A stretch of DNA of 64,000 nucleotides, taken from Sulfurovum sp. TSL6. GTDB taxonomy: Bacteria; Campylobacterota; Campylobacteria; Campylobacterales; Sulfurovaceae. The stretch lies in contig NZ_BPFJ01000003.1 in assembly GCF_019972115.1 (NCBI RefSeq), positions 248,001 through 312,000 on the forward strand, written 5' to 3'. A program made the position numbers and the translations under genes. Within the stretch, counting starts at the first letter, position 1; the number at the start of each line of letters is the position of its first letter. The notes beneath the pieces were generated by a model that ran no database searches, was not told the origin of the DNA, and saw nothing but the letters and a program-made list of their open reading frames with translations. Shown piece after piece: positions 54,808 through 62,955 of this stretch.

Positions 54808-56538
54808 TTATACCACTACCACTTTTCTAAACATACCGGCCATATGATAAAGCATATGACAGTGGTATGCCCATGCATCTCTGGCATCAACGGTCACCCT
54901 GTAACTTATCTTGGCACCCGGCTGTACAACGACTGTATGTTTTCTTACCAAATGGTTATCGTCACCCGTTTCCAGGTCACTCCACATGCCATGCAGATGC
55001 ATGGGGTGGTTCATCATGGTATCGTTAATAAATGTAATGCGTATACGTTCACCATAGTAGAATGCCAAAGGTTTGGAGTCGGCATACTTAATACCATTGA
55101 TTGACCACATATAACGTTCCATATTGCCTGTGAGGTGTAAAATGATCTCTCTGTCGGGTTTTTTGGCTTTACGCGTGGAGTATCTGTTCTTCAGATCTGC
55201 ATAGGTCAGTACTTTTCGGCCATTATTTCTCAGCCCTACTCCGGGATCGTCCAGTCTGTATTTGGGTGCTACAGCCTTCATGGTCGTTTGTAATCCGCGT
55301 TCCATAGGCAGTTGAGTGATAGGATACCTCTGTGACCCCATCTTTGTATATTTGTCTTTTTCCAAGTCTTTTTTAGAAGACATCATACCTGAACCGCATT
55401 TCATGCCTTCTCCGTGATCCATTTGGCCCATATCCATTCCCATATCGGTGTGGGTGAGAACAGGTCGGGGATCCATGGCAGGTGCCTTTGCCAACATAGA
55501 AGTTTTCGGTGTGAGTGACCCCATGGCATACCCTGAACGGTCGATACTCTGTGCAAATAGGGCATAGGCTTTATGCTCATCAGGCTCTACTATGACATCA
55601 TAGGTTTCTGCTACCCCGATACGAAACTCATCGATGCTTACAGGTTTGACATGATTGCCATCTGCAGCTACTACGGTCATTTTGAGTCCGGGTATACGTA
55701 CATCAAAGAATGTCATGGCCGATGCATTGACAAAACGCAGACGTATCTTTTCCCCTTTGTTAAAAAGTGCTTTAAATTGGGTTGCAGGATTTTTTCCATT
55801 CATCAAAAACGTATAGGTATATCCTGTGACATCAGAGAGGTCCCGGTCATTCATACGCATCTCATTCCACATTTTTCGGTCAGAAAACGCATTTGAAAAG
55901 CCTTTTTCTTTCACTTCATCCAGAAAAGTACCTACCGTCCTTCGAGAAAAGTTATAGTAGTGGCTCATTTGTTTGAGTTTTTTATAGATCGTTTCCGGTT
56001 TTTCATCACTCCAGTCAGAAAGCAGTACAACATAGTCTTTGTCATAGGCAAACGGCTCTCTTTTCCGTGGCTTGATGACGATGGTGCCATACATCCCTGT
56101 TTGCTCTTGAAATTCTGAGTGACTGTGATACCAGTAGGTTCCGTGCTGCTGTACTTTAAAGGTATAGGTAAACGTCTCTCCCGGAGCAATACCGTCATAA
56201 CTGATCTCGGGAACACCATCCATACCGGCAGGCAAAATGATGCCGTGCCAGTGAATAGAAGAGCTTTTTTTTAAATGATTGGTCACATGCAGTGTGACAG
56301 TTTCACCTTCTTTCCAAACCAGGGTGGGACCCGGTATCTGTCCATTGATGGTAGTGGCTACAGCGCTTGCGCCTGTGAAGTTCACCGGGGTATAGTCGAT
56401 GTCCAGAAAAAATTCATTTCCCGTAAGGATATTACGGTTATTTATATTTTTTCGTGTAGGTCTAGCGTCGATGCTTGTAGTTGTCATTCCCATAATGGAA
56501 GCAACCGCTATTCCTTTGACAAATGTTCTTCTTTGCAT
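54808..56538 (-). CDS. copA: CopA/PcoA-type multicopper oxidase
   Basis: A 576-aa periplasmic oxidase exported by Tat (RRTFVKG). The four copper clusters are present: IHWHG, YWYHSHSEFQEQTG, HPMHLHG and YHCHMLYHMAGMF. A Met-rich insert before the last third (DMGMDMGQMDHGEGMKCGSGMM region) adds a CxxGM-type site like the MKCxxGKC motif of its neighbours. It oxidises Cu(I) to Cu(II) in the periplasm. It shares an operon with CopB and the SHOCT protein. Confidence 0.93.
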   Translation of the reverse strand: MQRRTFVKGIAVASIMGMTTTSIDARPTRKNINNRNILTGNEFFLDIDYTPVNFTGASAVATTINGQIPGPTLVWKEGETVTLHVTNHLKKSSSIHWHGIILPAGMDGVPEISYDGIAPGETFTYTFKVQQHGTYWYHSHSEFQEQTGMYGTIVIKPRKREPFAYDKDYVVLLSDWSDEKPETIYKKLKQMSHYYNFSRRTVGTFLDEVKEKGFSNAFSDRKMWNEMRMNDRDLSDVTGYTYTFLMNGKNPATQFKALFNKGEKIRLRFVNASAMTFFDVRIPGLKMTVVAADGNHVKPVSIDEFRIGVAETYDVIVEPDEHKAYALFAQSIDRSGYAMGSLTPKTSMLAKAPAMDPRPVLTHTDMGMDMGQMDHGEGMKCGSGMMSSKKDLEKDKYTKMGSQRYPITQLPMERGLQTTMKAVAPKYRLDDPGVGLRNNGRKVLTYADLKNRYSTRKAKKPDREIILHLTGNMERYMWSINGIKYADSKPLAFYYGERIRITFINDTMMNHPMHLHGMWSDLETGDDNHLVRKHTVVVQPGAKISYRVTVDARDAWAYHCHMLYHMAGMFRKVVVV

Positions 56539-56549
56539 GTTAATCCCTT

Positions 56550-56756
56550 TTATTCGTGCTCACTTAAATGCCTTGATTTCTCTTCATATTCTTCTTTGCT
56601 GATGTCGCCATTGGCATAGCGTTTATCTAAAATATCTTGTGCAGATGATTTTTTATCTTTTTTCTTATCTTGTAAAAAATAGAAAATAATACCTATGATT
56701 AAGAGTGGAACTAACCACCCAAAGCCCATACCCCAACCGTGATTAAAATAATTCAT
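56550..56756 (-). CDS. Small SHOCT-domain membrane protein
   Basis: 68 aa: one membrane span (GWLVPLLIIGIIFYFL) and a C-terminal SHOCT motif (AQDILDKRYANGDISKEEYEEKSRHL). SHOCT proteins are common in copper and stress operons; the precise role is unknown. First gene of the operon, 46 bp from the regulated box. Confidence 0.85.
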   Translation of the reverse strand: MNYFNHGWGMGFGWLVPLLIIGIIFYFLQDKKKDKKSSAQDILDKRYANGDISKEEYEEKSRHLSEHE

Positions 56757-56802
56757 TTTAGATCCTTTCTAAATTGTTTTCTTATTTTAGTGTACCAGCA
56801 AA

Positions 56803-56820
56803 GTGTGCATAAAGTGTGCA
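56803..56820 (-). promoter_or_regulatory. GTGTGCA-type box of the oxidase operon
   Basis: Two exact GTGTGCA copies (56803-56809 and 56814-56820), 11-bp period, spacer TAAA. A further GTGTACC half-site lies at 56790-56796. The -10 is not clear here (TAAAAT lies 13 bp away). Confidence 0.65.
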
Positions 56821-56823
56821 AGT

Positions 56824-57285
56824 CTATGTATCCCAACTGCGCATCACTCGTTTTAGATTTTCAAAGTGTATAATCATGTATGTTTTAAACTCTTCCTTTG
56901 TTTCAACAGCATTAATAATTTCTTCCACTCCAATAGTTGACAATGCTGTCATGCCATTATTTTCATACACAGATATCCTACAGGGAAGATAGACAGAAAT
57001 TTCCGGCAGTTTCGTAAGGCTTTTTGAAGAAACATAGCAATGCCCCCTTGCGGAAGGATAAGCATTAGACATTTTTATGTATGAATAGGCACTGAAAGCG
57101 GTGACCACTGCGACTGCAAGAAAAACAAGAGGAAAGAATGGGCCTGCAAGTTCGGCAATTTGCCCCGTAAGAGCCAGGATACCAGCACCGATCATCACAC
57201 CAGTACCCATTGATACAGCCCAAACAAGTGTCATGCTGTTTTCTTTATATTTGGTTGATCTATCGTGTTGGGAATGATCTTTCAT
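56824..57285 (-). pseudogene. Chimera of APC permease start and DUF302-like end
   Basis: Residues 18-83 read as the first two spans of an APC amino-acid permease (SMGTGVMIGAGILALTGQ, AYSYIKMSNAYPSARG). From there the sequence switches to a soluble tail (ISVYLPCRISVYENNGMTAL) resembling DUF302 (LPC-x-x-x-VYE). A deletion that joined two genes explains this best. Expression as a fused 153-aa protein is possible but unlikely to transport anything. Confidence 0.6.
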
Positions 57286-57310
57286 GCTACTCTCTGTTTA
57301 ATGATTGAAC

Positions 57311-57682
57311 TTAATTGTTCATCATACCTTTGCCTTTATTCATCATCATGTTTTGATCTTGCTTAGTCTTCATACCTTGACCTTGATTCATGCCCTGACC
57401 CTGACTCATCATGCCTTTACTCTGGTCGTTCATCATACCTTTGCCTTGGTTGCCCGTCATTCCTTGATTATTCTTTTTGTTTTTACTTTTTTTCATATAT
57501 TTTTGGCGCTCTTGAGGTGTCATGGATTGCATCCGTTTTTGCATCTCTTTTCTGAAATCTTCTTGTTGTTCCATGGGTACATTGCCTCGCATACTCATCA
57601 TCTTTTCAGTATCCATATGCGTAAAGTCTGTTGCGTAAAGCGAAGCCATCATCGCCGCTATTGTTAATATATATTTCATCAT
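57311..57682 (-). CDS. Secreted Met/Gln-rich low-complexity protein
   Basis: About 123 aa. ATG 57682 (or the next at 57679) has AAAAGGA upstream, followed by a signal peptide (YILTIAAMMASLYA). A helical part MTPQERQKYMKKSKNK precedes a tail of repeated units such as KGMMNDQ, KGMMSQGQ and GMNQGQGM, with more than a dozen methionines in the last 60 residues. Methionine clusters bind Cu(I) and Ag(I), so it is probably a periplasmic copper sponge. No close family is recognised. Confidence 0.65.
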   Translation of the reverse strand: MMKYILTIAAMMASLYATDFTHMDTEKMMSMRGNVPMEQQEDFRKEMQKRMQSMTPQERQKYMKKSKNKKNNQGMTGNQGKGMMNDQSKGMMSQGQGMNQGQGMKTKQDQNMMMNKGKGMMNN

Positions 57683-57938
57683 TTTTTCCTTTTCATGTAA
57701 ATTCATATCTTTATTAAACAAGTTTAAATCCTGTCAACATATTTCCGTTTGTCATAGTCTTTCAAACTCCTTTCTTAGTTATTTTATTTTTTTAGCAATG
57801 TTATTGATTTTTCTATCCAAACGAGCATGGTATATTCTTCTTTAGCAGTATTTCTAATGTCTTCTCTAATAAGAAAATTTTGTTCCATGATGTATCATTT
57901 ATCTTCACATTGTATGATTCAAGTGTGTATTCTTTGTG

Positions 57939-58011
57939 CAAATTCAACAGTAGATTTAGAAAGTGTCTGGTATGGAAAAACACCTTATGAGGTGTTTGAA
58001 GAACTTTCAGG
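57939..58011 (+). pseudogene. IS30-family transposase remnant A
   Basis: The segment encodes the IS30 C-terminal block (NSR-RKCLVW, then KTPYEVFEEL after a one-base shift). Only the tail is left, followed by unrelated sequence. A second copy of the same block is at 60180. Confidence 0.7.
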
Positions 58012-58178
58012 ATTGGATGCTAGAATTGTGGTTCAGGGTATTCCCTTGGAAAGCGAATTCAGGTATTGCGAATATTTTGCACAACAATCGATTACTACTC
58101 GGCCGTATGATCTATTTTGACGATGTACAGACGATATAATGAAGTGATTCAATTCGCCGCCAAAAATGGAGATAATCA

Positions 58179-58703
58179 TTGGAACAATATAAACCAAACA
58201 GTTTGACGCCCATTGGCGCTGTTGCAATGGGCACCTGGGAGATGAGCGGTGCCGTCATCTTTGCGTTGACCGGACAAGTGGCCGAACTGGCCAGTGACCT
58301 GTTTTCCGTCGCCTTTCTGGTGGCGGCGATAATTGTCGCTTTCTGCGCCTACTCCTACATTAAAATGTCTAATGCCTATCCCTCGTCCGACGGCATTGTC
58401 ATGTATCTGGGAAAAGCGTAAGGATCCGGGATGATCACCGTTTTCTTTGCCTTGCTCATGTATTTTTACATGGTCATCAATCAAAGCCTGGTGGCGAGGA
58501 CATTTGACGCCTATACCTTGCAACTGTTCGATGTCGAGCCGGTCAGCCTGTTGGTACCACTGTTGGTCGTTGCGCTGCTAAGGTTCGTCTTTGTGGTGAG
58601 CATCGCCGGCAATCGTCTGATCGGGACATTTTCCCTGGTGATGGTGGTGATCAAAATCGGTGCGGGCGCATTAAGGCAAACCGAAGGGTCCTGTGCATGC
58701 TGA
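58179..58703 (+). pseudogene. Broken APC amino-acid permease, G+C-rich
   Basis: A TTG start with GGAG upstream reads as an APC permease (MGTWEMSGAVIFALTGQVAE, AYSYIKMSNAYPSSDG). It is stopped by TAA at 58419, continues in the same frame (GSGMITVFFALLMYFYMVINQ) and ends at about 170 of the usual 450 residues. It is distinctly richer in G+C than the host, so it came from another bacterium. It matches the permease part of the chimera at 56824 over the first two spans. Confidence 0.75.
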
Positions 58704-59137
58704 TTACACTAAGTGTTACATTGGTACTGGTTATTCTATGTGTTATCCTGCACTATGAGGCCATGCGGATCATGCAACGGGCAGGTAACTGGTTACATGG
58801 AAACAATGCCTGGCATCGCTGGCATTTATCGATCCTGGTATGCGGTTTGCTACTTGCCCACGTGCTTGAGGTGATGCTGTTCGGTTTGACCTATTGTGGG
58901 TTAATTAACGGCAACACTTACGGCGCGATTGTTGGCAGCCAGTCCCCCGGCCTTGCTGAATGCACCTACTTCTCGTTCGCTAATTACACCTCGCTGGGTT
59001 ATGGTGATCTGGTGCCGTCTGGACCGTTGCGTTTTATGGCTGGTATGGAGGCACTCACTGGTCTGGTATTGATTACCTGGACGGCATCCTTTATGTATTT
59101 GCAGATGCGGCGCATCTGGGAACGCGACACACCCTGA
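58697..59137 (+). CDS. Two-span potassium-channel-like protein, G+C-rich
   Basis: 146 aa with spans near residues 4-24, 46-66 and 105-135 and the selectivity filter SFANYTSLGYGDLVP. No RCK or cyclic-nucleotide domain. The gene overlaps the broken permease end by 7 bp and has the same foreign base composition. The frame is intact, so it may still work as an ion channel. Confidence 0.75.
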   Translation: MLITLSVTLVLVILCVILHYEAMRIMQRAGNWLHGNNAWHRWHLSILVCGLLLAHVLEVMLFGLTYCGLINGNTYGAIVGSQSPGLAECTYFSFANYTSLGYGDLVPSGPLRFMAGMEALTGLVLITWTASFMYLQMRRIWERDTP

Positions 59138-59183
59138 TCATGTAATACCCATCACAAGAGCAGATAAAGATTGCGAATTTTCG

Positions 59184-59411
59184 ATGCATTCATCATTCCT
59201 ATCGGTCATGATAATCGCAGTCAGCACAATAAGGGGTCATAAATTCTGTTACAGAATAGGGGGTAACATAGATCGCGTTATCCGCCTAACATTGGTCATC
59301 GCTATTACCGCACTGTATTTCAGCGGAACAATATCCGGTGCCACGGCTATTGTCCTTGGCATGATCGCCACCGTCTTGCTGATCCACCTGGCAAATTATC
59401 TCTCTACCTAG
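59184..59411 (+). pseudogene. DUF2892-like fragment, G+C-rich
   Basis: From about 59261 on it reads GGNIDRVIRLTLVIAITALY and GATAIVLGMIATVLL, typical of DUF2892 inner-membrane proteins. The preceding 25 codons look like unrelated joined sequence and the usual FCPLY end is missing. Treated as a fragment; a shortened protein may be made. Confidence 0.5.
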
Positions 59412-59650
59412 AGGTAAAGATCTGTATCAAGTTTTATTCAAAATCTTTAGAAAAGAGCCTCTTAAATTGTCTTGACCAAATTATTATTAATATTAATATT
59501 TTTAGAAAGTATAAAAGTATATTAAATTATTATATTTATTGTATACTTATAATATGAGATCAACTAAAGTAGAAGCTTTACATTATGTTCTGCTCATAAA
59601 TAACTATTTTTCTTTAGTTATGGTTTCTACATTTAAATTTGGAGGAAGTC

Positions 59651-59902
59651 ATGAATATTAATGCGAAAAAAATAGGAGTTTCTAGTGCTATTTCTTTTGG
59701 GATACTTTGGATTATCTGTAGTGCTTTAGTGCATTTTTTTCCAGATCCTACGATGATGATTACTGAGTATATGCTGCATGCTGATTTAAGCGAGATTGTG
59801 TGGACGCTGACCTTTTCGAGTTTTTCAATTGGATTATTAGCTTGGTCTACTTTAGCAGGTATAAGTGCTTGGCTGATAGCCTCTATATACAACAGGTTGT
59901 AA
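59651..59902 (+). CDS. Small membrane protein (DUF5676-like)
   Basis: 83 aa. ATG 59651 has GGAGGA 4 nt upstream, so the earlier ATG at 59639 is rejected. It has two spans (ISFGILWIICSALVHFF and FSIGLLAWSTLAGISAWLIASIY) and the IYN end, as in DUF5676 proteins that accompany copper genes. The preceding 240 bp are very AT-rich, host-like, with a TATAAT at 59546. Confidence 0.65.
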   Translation: MNINAKKIGVSSAISFGILWIICSALVHFFPDPTMMITEYMLHADLSEIVWTLTFSSFSIGLLAWSTLAGISAWLIASIYNRL

Positions 59903-60132
59903 TGCCCTTATTGTAAGCTGTTTCTCTACCCAAGGCATAATAAAGATGTAGCAGTCTCAATTGGCGTACTTTCTCAGCCTCTACATATGTTGGATAACAT
60001 ACAAAAATATTGTGAGGCTGGACGGGTAGAGTAGTAACCTGCCACTTTATGCTAAAATGGTCTTACAGAAAATATCTCTTAAAGAGTGGCCAGATAATCT
60101 CCGCGTTTTCTGGCTGGTTTGAACGCTATACG

Positions 60133-60249
60133 AAGCTTCATGATATAGCTATGCATAAAGTCGTACAAGCTATGGACAAACTCAACAGTAGACCTAGAAA
60201 GTGTCTGGGATAGAAAACACCTCATGAGGTGCTTGAAGAACTTTCAGAT
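60133..60249 (+). pseudogene. IS30-family transposase remnant B
   Basis: Frame KLHDIAMHKVVQAMDKL then NSRPRKCLG, TAG, KTPHEVLEEL: the IS30 C-terminal block with an amber codon in the tryptophan position. It lies in the same orientation as remnant A about 2.2 kb away and ends just before the 36-aa gene. Confidence 0.7.
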
Positions 60250-60264
60250 TGTATGTATGTGTGG

Positions 60265-60375
60265 CTATTTATTGGACAGGTTCATGAGGGAAACGACTAG
60301 CAGAAGTGATGCCAGAACACCGATCAATGCACAAAGCCACATTCTTTTGCCTATCCAACCGTAAGTTTGATCCAT
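60265..60375 (-). CDS. 36-aa single-span membrane protein downstream of the P-type ATPase
   Basis: Minus-strand frame from ATG 60375 to TAG 60267: MDQTYGWIGKRMWLCALIGV then LASLLLVVSLMNLSNK. One clear membrane helix with a positive N-side. It lies 77 bp after the ATPase stop on the same strand. Leader weak (AGAAGAG). Not recognised, but small membrane partners of P-type ATPases are common. Confidence 0.45.
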   Translation of the reverse strand: MDQTYGWIGKRMWLCALIGVLASLLLVVSLMNLSNK

Positions 60376-60451
60376 TATAACGCTCTTCTTATATTGTGTT
60401 TCGGCCGGCCCGATCTGGGGCAATCAACATCGATTCCATCCTACTCTTTTG

Positions 60452-62434
60452 TCACCGTTTAATTTTCAGCAATCGAGCATTAATAGCAACGATTACCGTA
60501 CTTGCGGCCATCAATACCGCACCTATTGCAGGAGAGAGAAGTACACCCCATGAGTACAACACGCCTGCTGCTAGAGGAATGGCGACAGCGTTGTATCCCG
60601 TGGCCCAGATCAAGTTTTGGATCATTTTTTGATATGTGGCGCGGGAAAGCTGCACGATAGCTACAACATCCAGTGGATTGCTCCGTACCAGTATCACATC
60701 GGCGGTTTCTACCGCCACATCAGAACCTGCACCGATAGCGATTCCTACATCAGCCTGAGCCAGCGCAGGAGCGTCGTTTACACCGTCACCAGTCATGGCT
60801 ACCAGTACCCCTCGGGCCTGGACCTCTTTCACTTTTTCGGCCTTGTCCTGTGGCAGGACTTCGGCGAAATATTCATCTAGCCCGATCTGCTCCGAGACCC
60901 ACTGGGCCGTCGCCTTGTTATCGCCTGTGAGCATCATGCAGCGTATGTTCAGTGCCTTTAGCGCATTGATCGCCTGTTTCGCTTCGGGCCGTACGATATC
61001 GGCAAGGGCAATCGCGCCTTTCAACTGTTCGTCGACTAGGACGAAGACGACTGTTTTCCCCTGAGCTTGCAGAGGCTCAATATGCTGCTCATCAAGTTCG
61101 ATATTCTGTTCACGCAGGTAGCCGGGACTAACCACCTTGATCTCCTTACCCTCGACCCTGCCTTGCGCACCTTTTCCAGGGATACTTTTAAAGTTTTCGA
61201 CCGGCAGTTTCTTTTCAGCGGAAGCGGCAATAGCCTTGGCAATAGGATGTTCGGAATTCGCATCCACAGCAGCGGCGTATCGGTGCAATGTCTCTTCATC
61301 AATGTCCTGTGCAAGCATCAGTGTATCTGTCACGCCAAAGCGCCCCTCTGTCAGCGTACCGGTCTTGTCAAAAATGACAGCTTGCAGTTTCCGCGCGCTT
61401 TCGAAAGCAGTACGATTACGGATCAAGAGGCCATTGCCTGCGGCCAATGCCGTAGATACGGCCACCACCAGCGGCACAGCCAGACCGAGGGCATGCGGGC
61501 AGCTAATGACCATGACAGTGACGCTACGTTCGATAGCAAAGGCAAATTCCTTGCCCATAAAACCCAGCCAGATGAAAAAGGTGACGGCACCACCACCCAG
61601 AGCAATGATTGTGAGCCACACCGCCGCAGTGTTGGCCAGATTCTGGGTCTTTGACTTGCTTTGCTGAGCTTGCTTGACCAGGTCGATGACCTGTGACAGA
61701 AACGAGTCCTTTCCTGTGCCTTTGACCTCGATGGTCAACGAGCCTTCACCGTTGATTGCGCCGCCAATGACCTCGGCACCACTTATTTTAGTGACAGGAG
61801 TAGACTCGCCGGTAAGCATCGCCTCATTGACCGAGCTTTCGCCCTTCACGATGATACCGTCGGCGGGGATCTTCTCACCGGGTTTGATCAGCACCCTATC
61901 GCCCACTGCTAGTTCGCCAAGAGGAACGTCCTTTACGCTGCCGTCAGGCATTAGTTTATGGGCATCGGAAGGCATGAGTTTGGCTAGGGCCTCCAGGGCC
62001 TTTGAGGCACCCATCACCGACTTCATCTCGATCCAGTGGCCCAGCAGCATAATGTCAACAAGTGTCGCCAGTTCCCAGAAAAACATTTTGCCGGTCAGTC
62101 CAAACACGACTGCGCTGCTGTAGAGGTAGGCAGTGGTAATGGCAACGGCAACCAATGTCATCATGCCAGGCTGCAAGGATTTGAGCTCATTGAACAAACC
62201 TTTAAGGAATGGCCAGCCGCCGTACCAAAAGACTGCCGATGATAGCCCAAATAGAAGATAGAGGTCGCCGGAGAAAGAGATGGTTTCGCGCAGACCGACC
62301 AGATTTTGCAGCAGTGGCGAAAGAACGAGAATCGGTAGGGTCAGGACCAGCGAGATCCAGAAACGCTTGCGGAAATCCGCCGCCATGTGGCTATGATGAT
62401 CATGGTGCTCTGAATGGTCAGTATTGTGTTTCAT
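60452..62434 (-). CDS. copB: P1B-type heavy-metal ATPase, CPH type
   Basis: About 660 aa with a His-rich N-terminus (HNTDHSEHHDHHSHM) and no HMA domain. The TGES motif, the membrane motif VISCPHALG (CPH), DKTGTLTEG, the HP motif NSEHPIAK and GDGVNDAP are all present. CPH with an N-terminal His stretch marks subgroup P1B-3 (CopB-like, copper or silver export). ATG 62434 is preferred with AGGAG 10 nt before it. The gene is richer in G+C than the chromosome and was probably acquired from another proteobacterium. It is a different protein from the outer membrane CopB at 54114. Confidence 0.9.
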   Translation of the reverse strand: MKHNTDHSEHHDHHSHMAADFRKRFWISLVLTLPILVLSPLLQNLVGLRETISFSGDLYLLFGLSSAVFWYGGWPFLKGLFNELKSLQPGMMTLVAVAITTAYLYSSAVVFGLTGKMFFWELATLVDIMLLGHWIEMKSVMGASKALEALAKLMPSDAHKLMPDGSVKDVPLGELAVGDRVLIKPGEKIPADGIIVKGESSVNEAMLTGESTPVTKISGAEVIGGAINGEGSLTIEVKGTGKDSFLSQVIDLVKQAQQSKSKTQNLANTAAVWLTIIALGGGAVTFFIWLGFMGKEFAFAIERSVTVMVISCPHALGLAVPLVVAVSTALAAGNGLLIRNRTAFESARKLQAVIFDKTGTLTEGRFGVTDTLMLAQDIDEETLHRYAAAVDANSEHPIAKAIAASAEKKLPVENFKSIPGKGAQGRVEGKEIKVVSPGYLREQNIELDEQHIEPLQAQGKTVVFVLVDEQLKGAIALADIVRPEAKQAINALKALNIRCMMLTGDNKATAQWVSEQIGLDEYFAEVLPQDKAEKVKEVQARGVLVAMTGDGVNDAPALAQADVGIAIGAGSDVAVETADVILVRSNPLDVVAIVQLSRATYQKMIQNLIWATGYNAVAIPLAAGVLYSWGVLLSPAIGAVLMAASTVIVAINARLLKIKR

Positions 62435-62610
62435 GATGGGTAATCTCCTCTCTTCGTTATGCTGCACTTGGTGCATATTCCCGGATGATCCTGATGTGTC
62501 TCGGGATGTAAGGGACAGACGTAAAAGTCCTGGCCGATATCACACTTGTCATAATCTTGTTAAATCAAAGTCTCACACAAATTATGAGATTGTTTTCATT
62601 AACCCTTTCT

Positions 62611-62674
62611 ATTACACTAGTTTAATATCAAAGTGTGCAAATAGCGTGTACGCGATGCACACTATTTGCACACT
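62611..62674. promoter_or_regulatory. Head-to-head GTGTGCA boxes in divergent promoter
   Basis: Plus strand: GTGTGCA (62633-62639), GCGTGTA (62644-62650). Minus strand: TGCACAC at 62656-62662 and 62668-62674 region, again about 11-bp period. Together they form a near-perfect palindrome of about 46 bp. For the ATPase, a TGTAAT -10 lies 16 bp from the box (62616-62611). Confidence 0.65.
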
Positions 62675-62717
62675 TTAGTATTATTATTAATCATCTCAAA
62701 TACATAGAGGAGCTAAG

Positions 62718-62945
62718 ATGGATACTATCGTAAAAGATGTGGTTTGCGGCATGGACACTTCAACGGATTCGGAATTTCACACAGCACTTTCCTCAATCAT
62801 CTATTACTTTTTTTCACAAAATTGTCAACATCATTTTAATGAAAATCCTCAAGAGTATATTAAAGTGAAAAATGGGAGTACTGAAAAGCAGCAAGAGAAA
62901 ACAAATGAAAATACAGTCTCTAAACACGTGACTGAGATGGGCTGA
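62718..62945 (+). CDS. YHS-domain protein
   Basis: 75 aa. [18 protein letters not shown] then [19 protein letters not shown] is the YHS metal-binding pattern (C...C), followed by a disordered charged tail. YHS domains usually sit at the end of copper ATPases or as stand-alone copper chaperones. AGAGGAG is placed 8 nt before ATG. It is divergent from the ATPase across the shared boxes. Confidence 0.85.
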   Translation: MDTIVKDVVCGMDTSTDSEFHTALSSIIYYFFSQNCQHHFNENPQEYIKVKNGSTEKQQEKTNENTVSKHVTEMG

Positions 62946-62955
62946 AAGGATGAAG

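Noticed and set aside
55573-55896. 107-codon plus-strand frame inside the multicopper oxidase gene
   Set aside because: The oxidase reading frame is conserved through this region; the opposite frame shows no domain.
59554-59661. 35-codon frame starting right after the TATAAT in front of the DUF5676-like gene
   Set aside because: No leader, overlaps the real ribosome-binding site, and the translation shows no feature.
61067-61667. Two overlapping 176-195-codon frames opposite the P-type ATPase
   Set aside because: Long frames are expected on the antisense strand of a G+C-rich gene; no motif and no leader.
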